From Pezicula radicicola (taxonomy: Eukaryota > Ascomycota > Leotiomycetes > Helotiales > Dermateaceae): DNA of 64,000 nucleotides. Both the position numbers and the translations under genes were made by a program. Below the pieces are notes generated by a model. It ran no database searches and was not told where the DNA came from. It saw nothing but the letters and a program-made list of their open reading frames with translations. The stretch lies in NCBI GenBank assembly GCA_003008705.1, contig PDUO01000004.1, positions 1,054,001-1,118,000 of the forward strand, read 5' to 3'. The stretch's first letter is position 1. Each line of letters begins with the position of its first letter. This document shows positions 1 to 11,467 of this stretch, in pieces.

Positions 1-943
1 CCACATGTCGCATACATAACCCAAAGTAGCGTTTGTCCATCTCTCGCCTGTAGCCATACGGATCCATTCATCTGCCGAAGTCTTGCTCTTTTGTCCAGCC
101 CTTGGGAAGTAGAAGTGAGCCTTGAGTGTTGCTTTTCGGAAATGGGCAAAGGGCATGGTGGGCTTGAACGCCCAGTTCTCGTCCTTGTCTTGAGCGAGAA
201 GAGCCAGGTTGACGGGTAGGGAAGCTGGTTCCGGTGTGTATCCTGCGACGAGACTGGGGCCTTGTTCGGTGTTCATATTGCTATTGGTAATATAACCTAC
301 TACCTCTTCGCGCTCATCGTTGGAGGCTCCTTGGGAGAGAGTGATGTGAATCACAGAGGCCTGTCGTCCGAGTTTAATATCTCGAACTGTGAATAGTGCT
401 GGTCCTTCCTGAGTTCGACGCAAGAAATCAAGGTGAAGCGCTATGGTGTGAGGTTGCTTCTGAGATGAGAGTGTCCCGTTGAAATGGGCCTGGGCAACTT
501 GGAGGAAAGTTGCTGTAATAAAGCCGCCATGAGGAACTATGTCATTGTCAGGTCTTGTTCTTTACTTATGTACTTGATATAAGAAGTAGAACTGGCAGAT
601 ACGAAGAGATGACGAGTAGGTTGGCTGAGTTGTCTCGGCTACTGATTTGACTTTCAGTTGCTCAGCCAGTCTTGGAGCAAGGCTAGACTACCGCAACTTG
701 TAGCGATTGAGTGACAGGCAAAGGGAGAAATGGATAAGGAGAACAGAGAGGTGGCAATTGCCCGGCCTTGGTCTGTTTACCTGCCAACTTGGTCTTTGTA
801 TAAGTTTCGGTTATGCAATATTGTTAAAGTAGTTTCTTACCCGTGCCAATACACCAATCATCTGGAAAGTTTGCTGAATATGTATGGGAAGTCAACCTTG
901 TTAAAGCTGTCGCCTCAGCGAATGTGGTGGTTGGAGAAGACAT
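1..943 (-). CDS. Acyl-CoA thioesterase-like protein, 3'-truncated by window edge
   Basis: Predicted exons are 841-943 and 1-536, with a 304-bp intron (donor GTAAGA, branch CTGAC, acceptor CATAG). The split codon G|TT restores the segment DDWCIGT-VPHGGF. The start ATG at 943 gives MSSPTTTFAEAT, followed by SHTYSANFPDDWCIG. This is the usual N-terminus of fungal thioesterase-superfamily (TesB/4HBT_3-like, double hotdog) proteins, which hydrolyse acyl-CoA thioesters. The PHGG motif lies near residues 36-39, and later blocks such as LDFLRR and VRDIKLGRQ fit the first hotdog repeat. About 213 residues are visible, so roughly the C-terminal third is outside the window. The gene faces away from the rest of the window. 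The substrate cannot be inferred. The family call is fairly firm and the physiological role is unknown. Confidence 0.85.
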
Positions 944-2251
944 GATGCGGATATGGTTATGGGAGTATGTTATCAAGGAAGAGGCCGTTAGCTGAATATG
1001 TACTTCTAGTCACTGTATTAGTCTACGGCTACGGCTACGGCTACGTTGTGCTTCCCCGGATTAAAAGTTCGAGGGGGAGCCTCGGTCCTTTCCCCTTATC
1101 GATAAGTACTGTCGTACCGTTTGAGCTTTCGTACCTGCCTCCTCGCCTCGTCAATTCTTAATAATAAAGTGGTTTTCACAATAAAGTTGCTTTCATACGC
1201 AGTTTCGTGACCTTTGGCTTCCTTAGCTGCGATGCTACGTTGACAATGTTTAAAGTCACCCACAACAATAACCTATAGTACTCTATTGTTGGATGGATAT
1301 CACGCGGGGAGTAACTGAAGCTGACCCGCCATGGCTGAAGCACGAGAGCCCTTCGATCCTTCATCGATCTTATCAGGGGATTCGCAGATCGAGGATGATG
1401 ACACAGTCAACGGCGCCTGTGCCACAGTTTAAAGTCTCAAGAGCGCTCACGGCTAAATTTGTTGGTCGCAGGCTCTCGACAGGACTTGTCGTGTGCTGCG
1501 TGCACCATGAGTAGTGTCCTCTTGGTGCCCGTTGCCCGTACGGGACTGCACTATCGTAAATTAATGATGACAACTTCGACTCAACTCAGACATTACCCCA
1601 CAAACTGCTAGGTAATCTGCTTACTGTAGCCTGTAGGGAGCCAAGACTGTTAGATAAGGCTGTGTTTTGTCAAAAGACATCAGATTGAAGTTCAGGATGA
1701 TTTCTCCTAGGTAATAATAATAATCACTTTTTCAGACGTTCAGGGGCGCACTGGTTATCGTGCTCTCCTGACAAACCCAAACCAACCAAATTCACCAGAT
1801 TGGCTCTGCAGGCACACGCACTCCCACTCGCACTCCCACTCATGCTCAGCACACTGCCAAGCCAGATGCACCTCCGCCCCTGATATGAAGCCCACTTGAA
1901 ACTATAGTCCTCGCGCGCCTTGGTTCTTGAAACCTAATAAATTTGCTGCGTGCAGGAAAGTGCAGGAAAGTGCAGGAGATTAACCACAGCGTCTATTTGA
2001 GTGCTGCCGATCGAAGCCTTACTACCTTAGGGCGCTAATTTAGACGAGACCCTGCGAGGCCATACCCATACGGACACTTTATGTCGTCGTCCACAACCAT
2101 ATGTCCCTAGGTTATGATCTTACAGCATACGGATTAGATGATACCAGATACATCTTACAAACAGTGTTCGACAGTATTGTCAAGGCTCGAGCCTGCTTGA
2201 TCACAGCACGCATAACTCGGCGCATCTTGGTGGGGTAGAGATTAAGACAAG
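944..2251. other. Intergenic region between divergent thioesterase and ArfGAP genes
   Basis: I see no supported gene here. There is a short CTACGG hexamer run near 1023-1044, a GTGCAGGAAA repeat near 1950-1977, and CACTCC/CACTCG repeats near 1820-1842. The small ORFs have no recognisable protein character. It probably holds both promoters. Confidence 0.6.
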
Positions 2252-5200
2252 ATGGGTAACACCAGCAGCAGACCGGACGAGGGCGCGGTGCTCTATTTGC
2301 GCGACCAAAACCGATGTTAGTATCATTTGGATGTCCAACTGGGCTGTGGAAAGAGGGCTTTGCTGATTCCCAGGCAGTGACTATCTCGTCTCTGACGATC
2401 ACAAATTCACGGCGGCGAACTGTCTTGACAGTGGTTCCGAATTCCTTCCCGGCGACGAGAGTATCTGTAGGTCGAGATATTGGCGACAGCACTCCCATAG
2501 ATTACGTCCAGGTAAGTAGTTTTCCCATGGCTGGCGTGCGGCTTGGACACTAACTCAAACTCCAAAGGACACTGAACCATCGCCTACCTCGCCTGGACCG
2601 AATTTCCTCCTCAAACTCCACAACGATGAAGAACTCACATTCAACTTTACATTCATAGTTCGTCAGTCACAACAGCCGGTTGTTGGTGCAAATGGCGCTC
2701 AGGAGACTACTAGTGGACTGGTAGACACGAGCATCAACGGCCTGACATACGTCTCAGCCTCGACAGCGAAAGACGTAGAAAACCTGGTGACTCGAGAGTT
2801 TCATGCCGACCCGAATTTACATAAGAATTCAAATGTGCAATTGATTGGAGACTATACAACAGGTGGAAGCCAATCGGTGTCCTTCGACTGGTCATGGAAA
2901 TGGAAACCCCCAAAGCCTACTGAAGATCGTGGAGGAGGTTGGAGAAATAGCTGCAGTGTTCGCAAAATAATTCCCAGGTTGTTTCTATTGCTGACAACTT
3001 TGTAGTTTGTTGAATATGATCAGCGCGCCCATCGATTAAATACGCTGATCAGCTTCTCTTTCTATGTTGCCGGTAAGCAGAACCAGGCAGGAAATCAATA
3101 TGCTTGCTAACACAAATGCTAGGTCATAAACAATACATGAGCCAACCAAATTCCCCTTCTCCAACAAATACGTTCAGTCTCAATATCCCTCCGCCTAAGC
3201 TACGGTTACCCTCCTCACAATCGATGGACTCTCGTTTGAGCGAGAATGGCAACCCTCAATATGACGAACCACCATCACCTAAAGCGCAGGCACCTGAGGT
3301 TAATATGGTGCTACCACTCATGGCGTCAAGAGATGCTGTCAAAATTGATGTTTCGTGTCAACGTCCTGGGGAAGATATGACGGCTACAGAAGACGGCCCT
3401 CTGTTCAGGGCTACCATAAAGTCCTTGGAACAAAAGACGACAAATATGCGTACTCGCATGAAGAAAGTTTTGAGAGCAGCGGAAGCATTGTACCTTGCAC
3501 AGATGAACTCCAATGACCTATTCGCAGCATTCATGGAAGCGCTCCGAGAAGCATCATCCTCTAATGCCAATGCCATTCAACCAGCGCTTGAACACTATTT
3601 CGACAAGATAGCTCGGGAAATAGTGCATTACGAAAAGTTGAACACCGTGAATCTGCAGAGGATTATTATCGATCCACTCACCAAACTTTATACTCTGGAC
3701 ATTAAGCAAGCCGACCAGAAGAAACGAGAATTCGAAGAAGAGAGTAAAGATTACTATGCTTATGTATCACGTTACCTGGGACAGCGCCAAGAGACGAAAC
3801 TGAAGAAAAGAGAAGAAAAGGACTCTAAATATCAGATCAAGCGACGAAACTTCGAGCTGAAGCGGTTTGACTATTCTTCTTTCATGCAAGATCTTCATGG
3901 AGGACGCAAGGAACAGGAAGTTTTGTCACACTTGACAAAATATGCAGACGCCCAAACAAAATGCTATCTAGAGACTGCCAAAAAGGTTGAGGGTCTGCTT
4001 CCCACGCTTGATGCCCTGAGTGCGGAGGTACAGGAAGCGGACAAAGAGTTTCAATACCAGAGAACCGAACGTGAGGAGAAGCGTCGGAATCTCGAAAAGA
4101 GTACAATCACCTATGTCGAACCAGACACAGTACCAGCTGTCGGAGCAATGGCTTCAGTGGTAACAAATAATGGGAATGGAGCGTACGCCTCAGATTCGGA
4201 GCTTGGTCGGGCAGATAGCTCTGCTTCAGGTCTCAGAGCAGTGCCCTCGAATGGCACTACACTGACAACCTCTACAAATGGTGGCCAAGCTGAGTTTAGT
4301 AGAACACCTGGGAGTCTTCAATCTAACACCGGGTCTGTTAGTAGCCCCAGCAATTCCAAATTCAGGGGCATTCGCGATCTTGAAGAGAAAGATCACTCGC
4401 AGATGACAGCAAGTGAGAAGAATGGCACTCAGAGGAAGGAAGGACTCCTATGGGCTCTCAGTCGGCCTGGAAGCCATGTAGATCCAAGGGGGTTGAACAA
4501 GCAGGCTTGGCACAAGTAAGAAAATTATGTCCCTAGATTTTGAAACAGGCTAACAACAAACAGATTTTGGATTGTGCTTGATGCCGGAAAGCTTTCAGAG
4601 TACAGTAATTGGAAAGAACGCCTCGACTTACATATGGAGCCAATTGATCTCCGTATGGCATCTGTCCGAGAAGCCCGGGACGCAGAACGTCGTTTTTGCT
4701 TCGAGGTCATTACGCCTCACTACAAGCGCGTCTACCAGGCTACGTCTGAAGAGGACATGAACAATTGGATATCAGCTATCAACAATGCTCTCCAAAGTGC
4801 AGTTGAAGGAAGAGGGATGAAAGACTTACCGGCGCCCGAACAGCACAAGGAGAGCCATTCTATTCGGAGAGATATTGGTTCAATCTTAACAGGAAAGACG
4901 TCTATCAACCGCGGAAAGAATTATGGGAGCCAACAAAATCCAAATTCTGCTTCAGCTAATTCCACAAACAATGTTTTCAGGCGGACGACTGTGGGTGCGA
5001 GACCAGCTTACGCCCGCACAAGCAGCAGCAGTTTCGATGACAATCCGGATAAACTCTTGCAAATCCTCCGCGAAACCGACCAGGGAAACTGCTGGTGCGC
5101 GGATTGTGGCTCTGGCCAGAAGGTAGAATGGGTCTCAATTAATTTGGCCATTATCCTCTGTATTGAATGCAGTGGCATTCATCGCTCACTTGGTACACAT

Positions 5201-5878
5201 ATCAGCAAAGTGCGGTCACTAACACTCGACATCAACTCATTTACAACGGATATCGTGGAATTGCTTCTTCTTGTGGGCAATCGTGTTTCTAACATGGTCT
5301 GGGAAGCGAAGTTAGATCAATCTACCAAGCCTTCAGCATCTGCGACTCGTGAACAACGGCTAAAGTTTATCACGTCCAAGTACGTCGATAAAGCTTATGT
5401 TGAACCCATCTCCTCGACACTGTCAAGTTTTAAAACAGCAGATGAAACACTCTTGGCTGCTGTTAAGAAAAATGATATCCAGCAGGTCATCTACGCACTT
5501 GCACTGAAGGCCAACCCCAATCTCCAGGACAAGTCTAGAGGTACACCTATCATATTCTTAGCACTAGCAGCTGCAGACCCGGCGCAACCTTCAGGACAAG
5601 CTCCTCCGTCAACACCAGCAAAGGCTGTAGCCTTCCCAATAGCAGAGATGCTTGTTCAAAATGGCGCCGACATTCCTGCTACGCTACCTTTATTCCCGCT
5701 GAGTCGAAGTGCTACTCTGTACATTGAGCAAAAGAGTGGGCGCGCATCAGCACCTGCTAATGACACGCTGGGAGCTTTGCCCAGTCCAGCAGACAAAGAC
5801 AAGGCGCGAGAGGCTCGATTACAGAAGAGAGTAAGCGCAGGAGGGCGTCTTGCGAAAACACCAATACAGGAGCGTTGA
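2252..5878 (+). CDS. BAR-PH-ArfGAP-ankyrin protein (ARF GTPase-activating protein, Csx2/ACAP-like)
   Basis: Predicted exons: 2252-2315, 2378-2511, 2568-2957, 3006-3072, 3123-4515, 4564-5878, giving 1120 aa. Domain order: an N-terminal region of about 300 residues, a BAR-type coiled-coil module (about 305-545), a serine-rich linker, a PH domain (about 655-755, KEGLLW...FWIVLD), an ArfGAP zinc finger (about 845-960, CADC...CIEC then CSGIHRSLG with the arginine finger), and ankyrin-like repeats (about 985-1075). This set matches fungal Csx2/centaurin-type GAPs that stimulate GTP hydrolysis by Arf on curved membranes. The start was chosen at 2252 because MGNTSSRPDEG reads into the conserved NSRRR block only through the 2316-2377 intron. 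The MGN start is a good N-myristoylation context. The third intron uses an unusual GTTCGC donor. Confidence 0.93.
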
Positions 5879-6891
5879 TAACAAATGGGGAAGATTAATG
5901 ATTCGACGATTGAGAGATACCATGGGATGAGAAATGCATTGTTGGCGTTGCGATTTCGGGACTGCATTGGATGGAGGAAGGGACATGATAGGTATATCAC
6001 CCTGTTGTTGTATGTGTCTGTAAATGACGGCGGCCGTGCACCTTCTTATGGATTGGATAGAGTCATGTTATGGATAATAAATAATGAATGAAAAGGATTA
6101 CTGGACGTCTATTCTCACGACCTTGTTGAGGGGGTTCTGTATCACGGCAGATTTTTTGTCGGAGGCGGAACCAACGGGGCCAACTCGCCATCAGTACTCC
6201 GTCGTCAAGTTCGGCTCCATTGCCGCCTGGGGCGCTTGATGCCTGTCGGCGATCAAGTATGGAGGACAATCACGTCGCGGAAACGACGTCATTTCTCTCG
6301 AAAACATGCACTGTTTATGTTTCACAGATCGCAGGTGAAAGGTGAACTGCGAACTTGGCAGACTTTAATTTCAGGTTCAAGATTGGTTAGAGTGAGTACC
6401 TTAAGTATGCCTGATGCGCAAGGTGAGGGGACACAGACAGGACTGACGATCATTGAAAGACCACAAAGCTGTTGTTTTTCACAGCTACCACCTTCTAGCC
6501 TCCTTCATCGCAAACTACCGGTACTCTAGAGAAACAAGCATTCTGCCGTGGCCCTCGCAATTCGAGCATTGCTTCATTTCATGGTTCTTCTTGGCAAAAG
6601 CTTGATATCCAAGCTTTGCGCTCGTGTAATCCTTGGTACCATAATCGAGGCGTTGTGGCTGGGAACTTCACATTCACATTTCGCAGCAATTTCAGTGCAG
6701 AGGCTACGCTGACTCTCAATCTCCTCACTTCTTCTCCTCCTTCTTTCAACAATCCTCGAGTTTGAGAATCGCAATTGTTCTTGAAATACGCGTCATAATT
6801 TCGTCTCTGTCGCATCGCAAAGTTCTTGTAAGTGGTACACAACCCCTCATTCTCAACTTCTTTGCTCACTCTAGCAACGCTAGTGCCCATC
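5879..6891. other. Intergenic region and 5' leader of the C2-domain gene
   Basis: No supported gene. A likely 5'UTR intron of the downstream gene lies at about 6828-6883 (donor GTAAGT, acceptor GCTAG). Confidence 0.55.
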
Positions 6892-9104
6892 ATGTCCGAG
6901 AACGAGAAGCAACGTGAGCCTTTGGGACTGGATGGCGATGCGCCGAGTGGTGTCAATGGCAATGCTCAGAATGGCGACGCAGAAAAGGAATCCGCGAATC
7001 CCATAGCTACCAAGGCCGCGACAGCCAAAGAGAAGGTAACCGACCAGAAACAGAAGCTAAAGGAGAAGCAAGAGCCAGCTGGTGGTTACGACGATACGCC
7101 TATTCCTTCTGCGCGTGATGGCTATACTGTGCGCTTCACATTCCATCGTGCAACGAACCTTCCGGTCTCAGATCTCAATTCCAGATCTTCCGATCCCTAC
7201 TTAACTGCTACCTTGACTTCGGCATTGCCGAAGCGACACAAGGAGGATCCAGATATGGTTTTGCGAACAAAGACGATACACAAAAATACGGAGCCGGTAT
7301 GGGACCAGTCATGGACTGTCGCTGGTGTTCCATCTAGCGGGTTCAGACTAAAGTGTAGATTGTATGACGAGGACCCATCGGACCATGACGATCGATTGGG
7401 CAATGTTACTATTCATATAAATCAAATTGGCCTAGACTGGCCTGGGATCAAGGAAGAGGAGTTCGATATCAAAAAGCGCATGGGAAGCAAAAGGGCGTAT
7501 CTTTTGAGAGGCTGTGTCTCCATGCTGAATAAAGAAGTCCACATGGGTGGCAGTCTCTACATGAGTGCCGAGGTTCTTGGAGAATCAGAACCGCCATATG
7601 GGAGGATGTACACTATTGCAGAGACTAGCTGGACTAAGCATTATTCTCCCATGATTGGAAGGTTAGTTGGGACGAAGGCTCCAGGGAGCTCAGAAGGAGG
7701 AAAGGATGGGAAGACCGAAAAATATGAGTAAGTATTTTAACTCAACAGGTTTCCATCATGCATGCTAATAGGGCCAGTTTCCAAGCAAATCAATTCCAGC
7801 TACAAGGACCCGTGCCCGAACACTTATATCACCGCTTCGTGGAATTCAAGCCCTTCGTGAAAGGCATGTTCTCCAAAACTGGTCTTCGAGGGCGAATCCT
7901 CAATAGAGCGCTTCACCACCAGCACAACCGAATTTACAACTTTAGCAACAAAACCGAATACGGTGTTGTAAAGCCTAGGTCTGAAGAGGCTTCCCTACAG
8001 TTCCTGAAAATGGTCCACTACGATGAAGGTGGTCGTATATTCACTTACGTTATCACACTGGATGGCCTTTTCCGCTTTACAGAGACCGGAAAGGAATTCG
8101 GTATCGATTTGCTGTCGAAACATACCATGCACAGCGATGTAAACATTTACATCGCCTGCTCTGGGGAATTTTTCGTTCGTCGTCTCGCCCATCCAAAAGA
8201 TCACACCGACGCTCCAGGCCAGAAGACACACCCAGACGAAGATATTCCTGGGGGACCACCCCATGAGCCACCACCACCAGATCCAAGACACTATGAATTA
8301 ATAATCGACAACGATTCCGGCACCTACCGACCAAAAGGTTCCCTCCTCCCTCAACTGAAAGAGTTCTTAAACGCGCAATTCCCTGGTATTCATATTGTGA
8401 TTAAGGAATGCACCGACGACGGACTCGCTAAGATGAAGAAGCAGCAAATTGAACGCAAGCGTAAGTTCTTTTTTTCACATCCGCTCCTGCCCCTGCCCCT
8501 GCCCCTCAACACCTTCCCCCCATGAGTGATAGAAGGAGTGTACCATTCATGGCTCCTACCGAGGAGTTCAGACATCGCCAGGCAATCAACAACAGCAAGC
8601 AGAAGCCGAAAACACAAGCAAGGCAGCAAGCAGCAGTCGAGAACAAAACATACCACTGCGAAGTCTGCGATGTCTCATGTCGCGATGCTGCAAGTCTCCG
8701 TCGCCACAATGACACCCCACGACATAAGAAGAAGCTCGAACATAGCGATAATGCTTACGAATGTGTTGATTGCGGCCTTTCTTTTCGTTATCTGTCTAAA
8801 TTTAATCAACACAAGCTCAGCAAGGGTCACACTGCCAAAACAAGCAACTAACTAATCCTCGTTTTTAGATAAGGAAGGCAAAGCCATCCAGATGATTCAG
8901 AATTCAGATGATGAAATTAGTAGTTCGGATGAGGAGGATTTGGCTAGGGGTGGACAGAAGAAGTCGACTAGACAGAGAGCTTATGATGCACTTGAAGACC
9001 CGAAGAAGGCAGTTGAAGATCTGATTCCTGGGGAGAAGGGGAAGCATGAAAGGGAAAAACGGGAGACGGAGGGAGATATAGCCGCCGGTGCTGCAACCTC
9101 TTAA
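6892..9104 (+). CDS. C2-domain protein (fungal, membrane-associated)
   Basis: Predicted exons: 6892-7727, 7772-8460, 8869-9104, giving 586 aa. A single C2 domain covers about residues 76-205 (YTVRFTFHRATNLP, then SSDPYL and DEDPSDHDDRLG), with acidic residues typical of Ca2+/phospholipid binding loops. It is followed by a long conserved fungal region that includes a proline/His-rich linker (GGPPHEPPPPDP) and a charged, acidic C-terminus (SDDEISSSDEED). No transmembrane segment is obvious. The start at 6892 (CCCATCATG) is preferred over the upstream non-ATG extension. The first intron is only 44 bp. The second is 408 bp and contains a separate zinc-finger ORF. C2 domains usually target membranes; the specific role is unknown. 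Confidence 0.88.
8522..8851 (+). CDS. Small U1-type C2H2 zinc-finger protein nested in an intron
   Basis: An intact 109-aa ORF lies entirely inside the 8461-8868 intron of the C2-domain gene, on the same strand. It carries two zinc fingers of the U1/JAZ type: CEVCDVSCRDAASLRRHNDTPRH and CVDCGLSFRYLSKFNQH-KLSKGH, each fitting C-x2-C-x12-H-x5-H. This finger type commonly binds double-stranded or structured RNA, or DNA. A basic Gln/Lys-rich N-terminus (about residues 17-40) precedes them. The stop (TAA, 8849-8851) lies 17 nt before the host splice acceptor, and the ATG overlaps the stop codon that ends the host frame if the intron is retained (ATGA, 8522-8525). No own promoter is evident. The coding character is strong; expression is inferred. 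Confidence 0.7.
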   Translation: MSDRRSVPFMAPTEEFRHRQAINNSKQKPKTQARQQAAVENKTYHCEVCDVSCRDAASLRRHNDTPRHKKKLEHSDNAYECVDCGLSFRYLSKFNQHKLSKGHTAKTSN

Positions 9105-9800
9105 TCCGAACTAGCTTGAATTTAGGGGTTTCAAGAGGCCGGCCTTCTTTTTTTTATGGTTGTATCTGGCTAGTACTGTCGCGCAGGCGTAAAATGGATT
9201 TTATTTGATGGGTGATATTGATGCTAGCTCAGTGGCATTAAAGGGTTTATGGCGAGACTGTATCATACGATACTTACTGTATTTCTCAAAGATAATCATG
9301 ACTTATAAGTTAATGTTTTAATGTATTGTACCTTCTTAAATTGCAGTTATATTACGGACTATATTGAGGTGGAGCTTGTTCTAATGATAGGAAAATTAGT
9401 GGTGAGCTAAGGTATTTATCAATCCATCAATCCATCAAACTATTATGACTTCCAAGGCTTGTAAAAGTTTGTAGTATTCCTAGTCTAGAACAGATACTTA
9501 GTCAAAGAAACTAGGTAATATGTTCAAATATAGACATTTTAGCTTTTAATTACCATCTTTTCTCTCTACAGAGAAGATTATAGAGAGGCAAGTAAGCTAA
9601 CTACTATAAGCTGAATTACTAAGACTATTATAAAACACTTTGATTCAAGTACTAAAACTAATCATGATTGCTTACACCTATGATTCCTAACACAGTAGCC
9701 AAACAAGCTTTGGGTATCATTTGTAAACGCCAATTGCGCCGCCATTAGAAACGCCAGCCCATGCGAAACTCACAAGTCATTCCCTAACCAAGAGTATCCA
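9105..9800. other. AT-rich convergent intergenic region
   Basis: This is the 3' space between two converging genes. It is AT-rich, with short ATCAATCC repeats near 9418-9440. No gene or clear element is seen. Confidence 0.6.
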
Positions 9801-11210
9801 TTACCCCACATGAGCCTCAATAACATCCATATCTTCAAAGTCAAACTCCCCACACGGCACATCAGGGTCCAGCTTGTCACCATCGAAATAAAGCGAGACG
9901 TCTGCATCCGCTGTCTTGCCATGTCTGGTCAAGAACCCGACATAGGCCCCCATAACTTTGGATACCAAAGTCTTCGGCTTGACTATCGTCTTGAAGTCTG
10001 GCAGATTCTTAGCTCTAATTATCAATCTGGTCTTGGGTACGTCTTCAACGGGCTCCAGCGGCACCTGTTCTTCCTCTTCGAAGGACAGCGGGTCTGCAAG
10101 GCGTCGGCGGTCGAGTTCTAGTCTCTTTAGATGGAGATTGAATAGTTCTTCGGTCCATGCTTCCAAATGCACTCTCCCTTTCTCGTCGACCCCATCACCC
10201 TTAGAATGCAACCTGCCATTTTGGTCAACTTTTAATCCCATTGCCTTACATGTCGTGACATCGAATAGTCTTTTGTTCTTCCAAGTTAGGAATATGTTTG
10301 CTTTGACACTCTCATCTAGTGGTTCCCCACGAAATCTCTGCCTCTCACACCAAGACTGACGGACAAGCCTCAGCGCTTGGGATAGCCTTCGTTGGACAAC
10401 CAGAGGTGTAGAACCTTCGATGTCAGAGGTGATTAAAATTGTTATTACCGGGTCGTGTTCGGGTGCTGGGCTATGCTCCTGTGTATTTGAAGACGTGTTC
10501 TGGGCAGTGAGGCGTGCGAGTTCTTTTTGCTTTGCGCGCTCACGGGCTCTGGCGACCAATTCAGGGAACTCCTCTGGTTCAGATAATTGTCGGTCATCAT
10601 CTTCTGGAGTGAGGGCCCTTGGTCCAACAGGAGAGGAATATAACGCAGCAGCCGACGTAGTTGGTTTCCTAGGAGATTGCTTGAGGGGCTTCACATCCCT
10701 GTCGTTATCATCCTCACTGTCGCTGAGTGAAATATAGCCTTTATTGACAACCTTCTGTTCCTCAGCCTTGTGTTTCTCTGCCTCCAAGTCCTTCTTGTAT
10801 CGTGATGAAAGAGATGTGGGGGACCCATGGTTCCTCTGAGCCTGTGCAGATTTCGATCGTGACCTTCGACTTCCCGGTGTTGTCGAACTGGTAGATGTCC
10901 TCACATGCTCTTCGTCACTATCCACAGAGTGGCCACTCTCCTCAGCAGCCTCCCCAGATGTGCGTCTTTTCTTAGCCCCAGCCGAAGCCTCTCTACTCTG
11001 ACTGGATCTTTTTCGCTCTAATTTGGTAGCCTTCTTCTTCAGTCTCTCCTCTTTCTGCGCGAGCATCTTAGGAAATAGGTCTTTTGATCTGCTGAAAAAA
11101 TCAACAGCCTCCTCGTCCTCGGACGGTTTCGTAAATACTGGCTTCATGAAGAGTGACAATTTCTTGGGCTTCGGCGCGGAAGCCGATGCCTCTCCAGGCT
11201 CGTCGGCCAT
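9801..11210 (-). CDS. Rad60/Esc2/NIP45-type protein with SUMO-like domains
   Basis: Single exon, 469 aa. The start at 11210 (MADEPGEAS) is chosen because the frame upstream of it has only a non-ATG start. The N-terminal half is low-complexity, rich in Ser, Lys and Glu, with basic clusters (KKRRTS, SRRSRSKS) fitting nuclear localisation. Two SUMO-like domains follow: SLD1 at about 283-370 (VITILITSDIEGS ... NIFLTWKNKRLFD) and SLD2 at the C-terminus, about 395-469 (TRLIIRAKNLPDF ... VSLYFDGDKLDPD ... MDVIEAHVG). This architecture is that of Rad60, Esc2 and NIP45, which act with SUMO ligases and the Smc5/6 complex in genome stability. The divergent neighbour is LSM6. Confidence 0.85.
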   Translation of the reverse strand: MADEPGEASASAPKPKKLSLFMKPVFTKPSEDEEAVDFFSRSKDLFPKMLAQKEERLKKKATKLERKRSSQSREASAGAKKRRTSGEAAEESGHSVDSDEEHVRTSTSSTTPGSRRSRSKSAQAQRNHGSPTSLSSRYKKDLEAEKHKAEEQKVVNKGYISLSDSEDDNDRDVKPLKQSPRKPTTSAAALYSSPVGPRALTPEDDDRQLSEPEEFPELVARARERAKQKELARLTAQNTSSNTQEHSPAPEHDPVITILITSDIEGSTPLVVQRRLSQALRLVRQSWCERQRFRGEPLDESVKANIFLTWKNKRLFDVTTCKAMGLKVDQNGRLHSKGDGVDEKGRVHLEAWTEELFNLHLKRLELDRRRLADPLSFEEEEQVPLEPVEDVPKTRLIIRAKNLPDFKTIVKPKTLVSKVMGAYVGFLTRHGKTADADVSLYFDGDKLDPDVPCGEFDFEDMDVIEAHVG

Positions 11211-11467
11211 GGCTGTACGATCAGGGACTTGGGTGGTATAGATGCAATGGATATAGTGCAGGAATTGATACTCGTCGCGTGTTTTTGGATTGGTAAAAGT
11301 GAGGAGACGTGAGGGTGGAGCTTCGCGTGGAAGGTACGGCGAGGAACCCCCGGGTCGACTGTAAGGCTCTTTCAACAACCAAAGCCAAGCAAGATTTCAG
11401 CCTCACCCCACGTACCATCAACAACCTCACATATTCTTCCATCTGAAAATACCAGTACTTCCACAAC
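11211..11467. promoter_or_regulatory. Shared divergent promoter, Rad60/Esc2-like and LSM6
   Basis: Only 257 bp separate the two start codons, so both promoters and 5'UTRs must overlap or abut here. No TATA box is obvious. Confidence 0.6.

Noticed and set aside
1023..1044. CTACGG hexamer run as a telomere-like repeat
   Set aside because: Only three to four units and not the fungal TTAGGG repeat; treated as a simple repeat.
2112..2498. 128-codon minus-strand ORF
   Set aside because: Antisense to the first two exons of the ArfGAP gene, whose plus-strand frame is conserved.
6832..6891. N-terminal extension of the C2-domain protein
   Set aside because: It begins with GTG, not ATG, and overlaps a probable 5'UTR intron.
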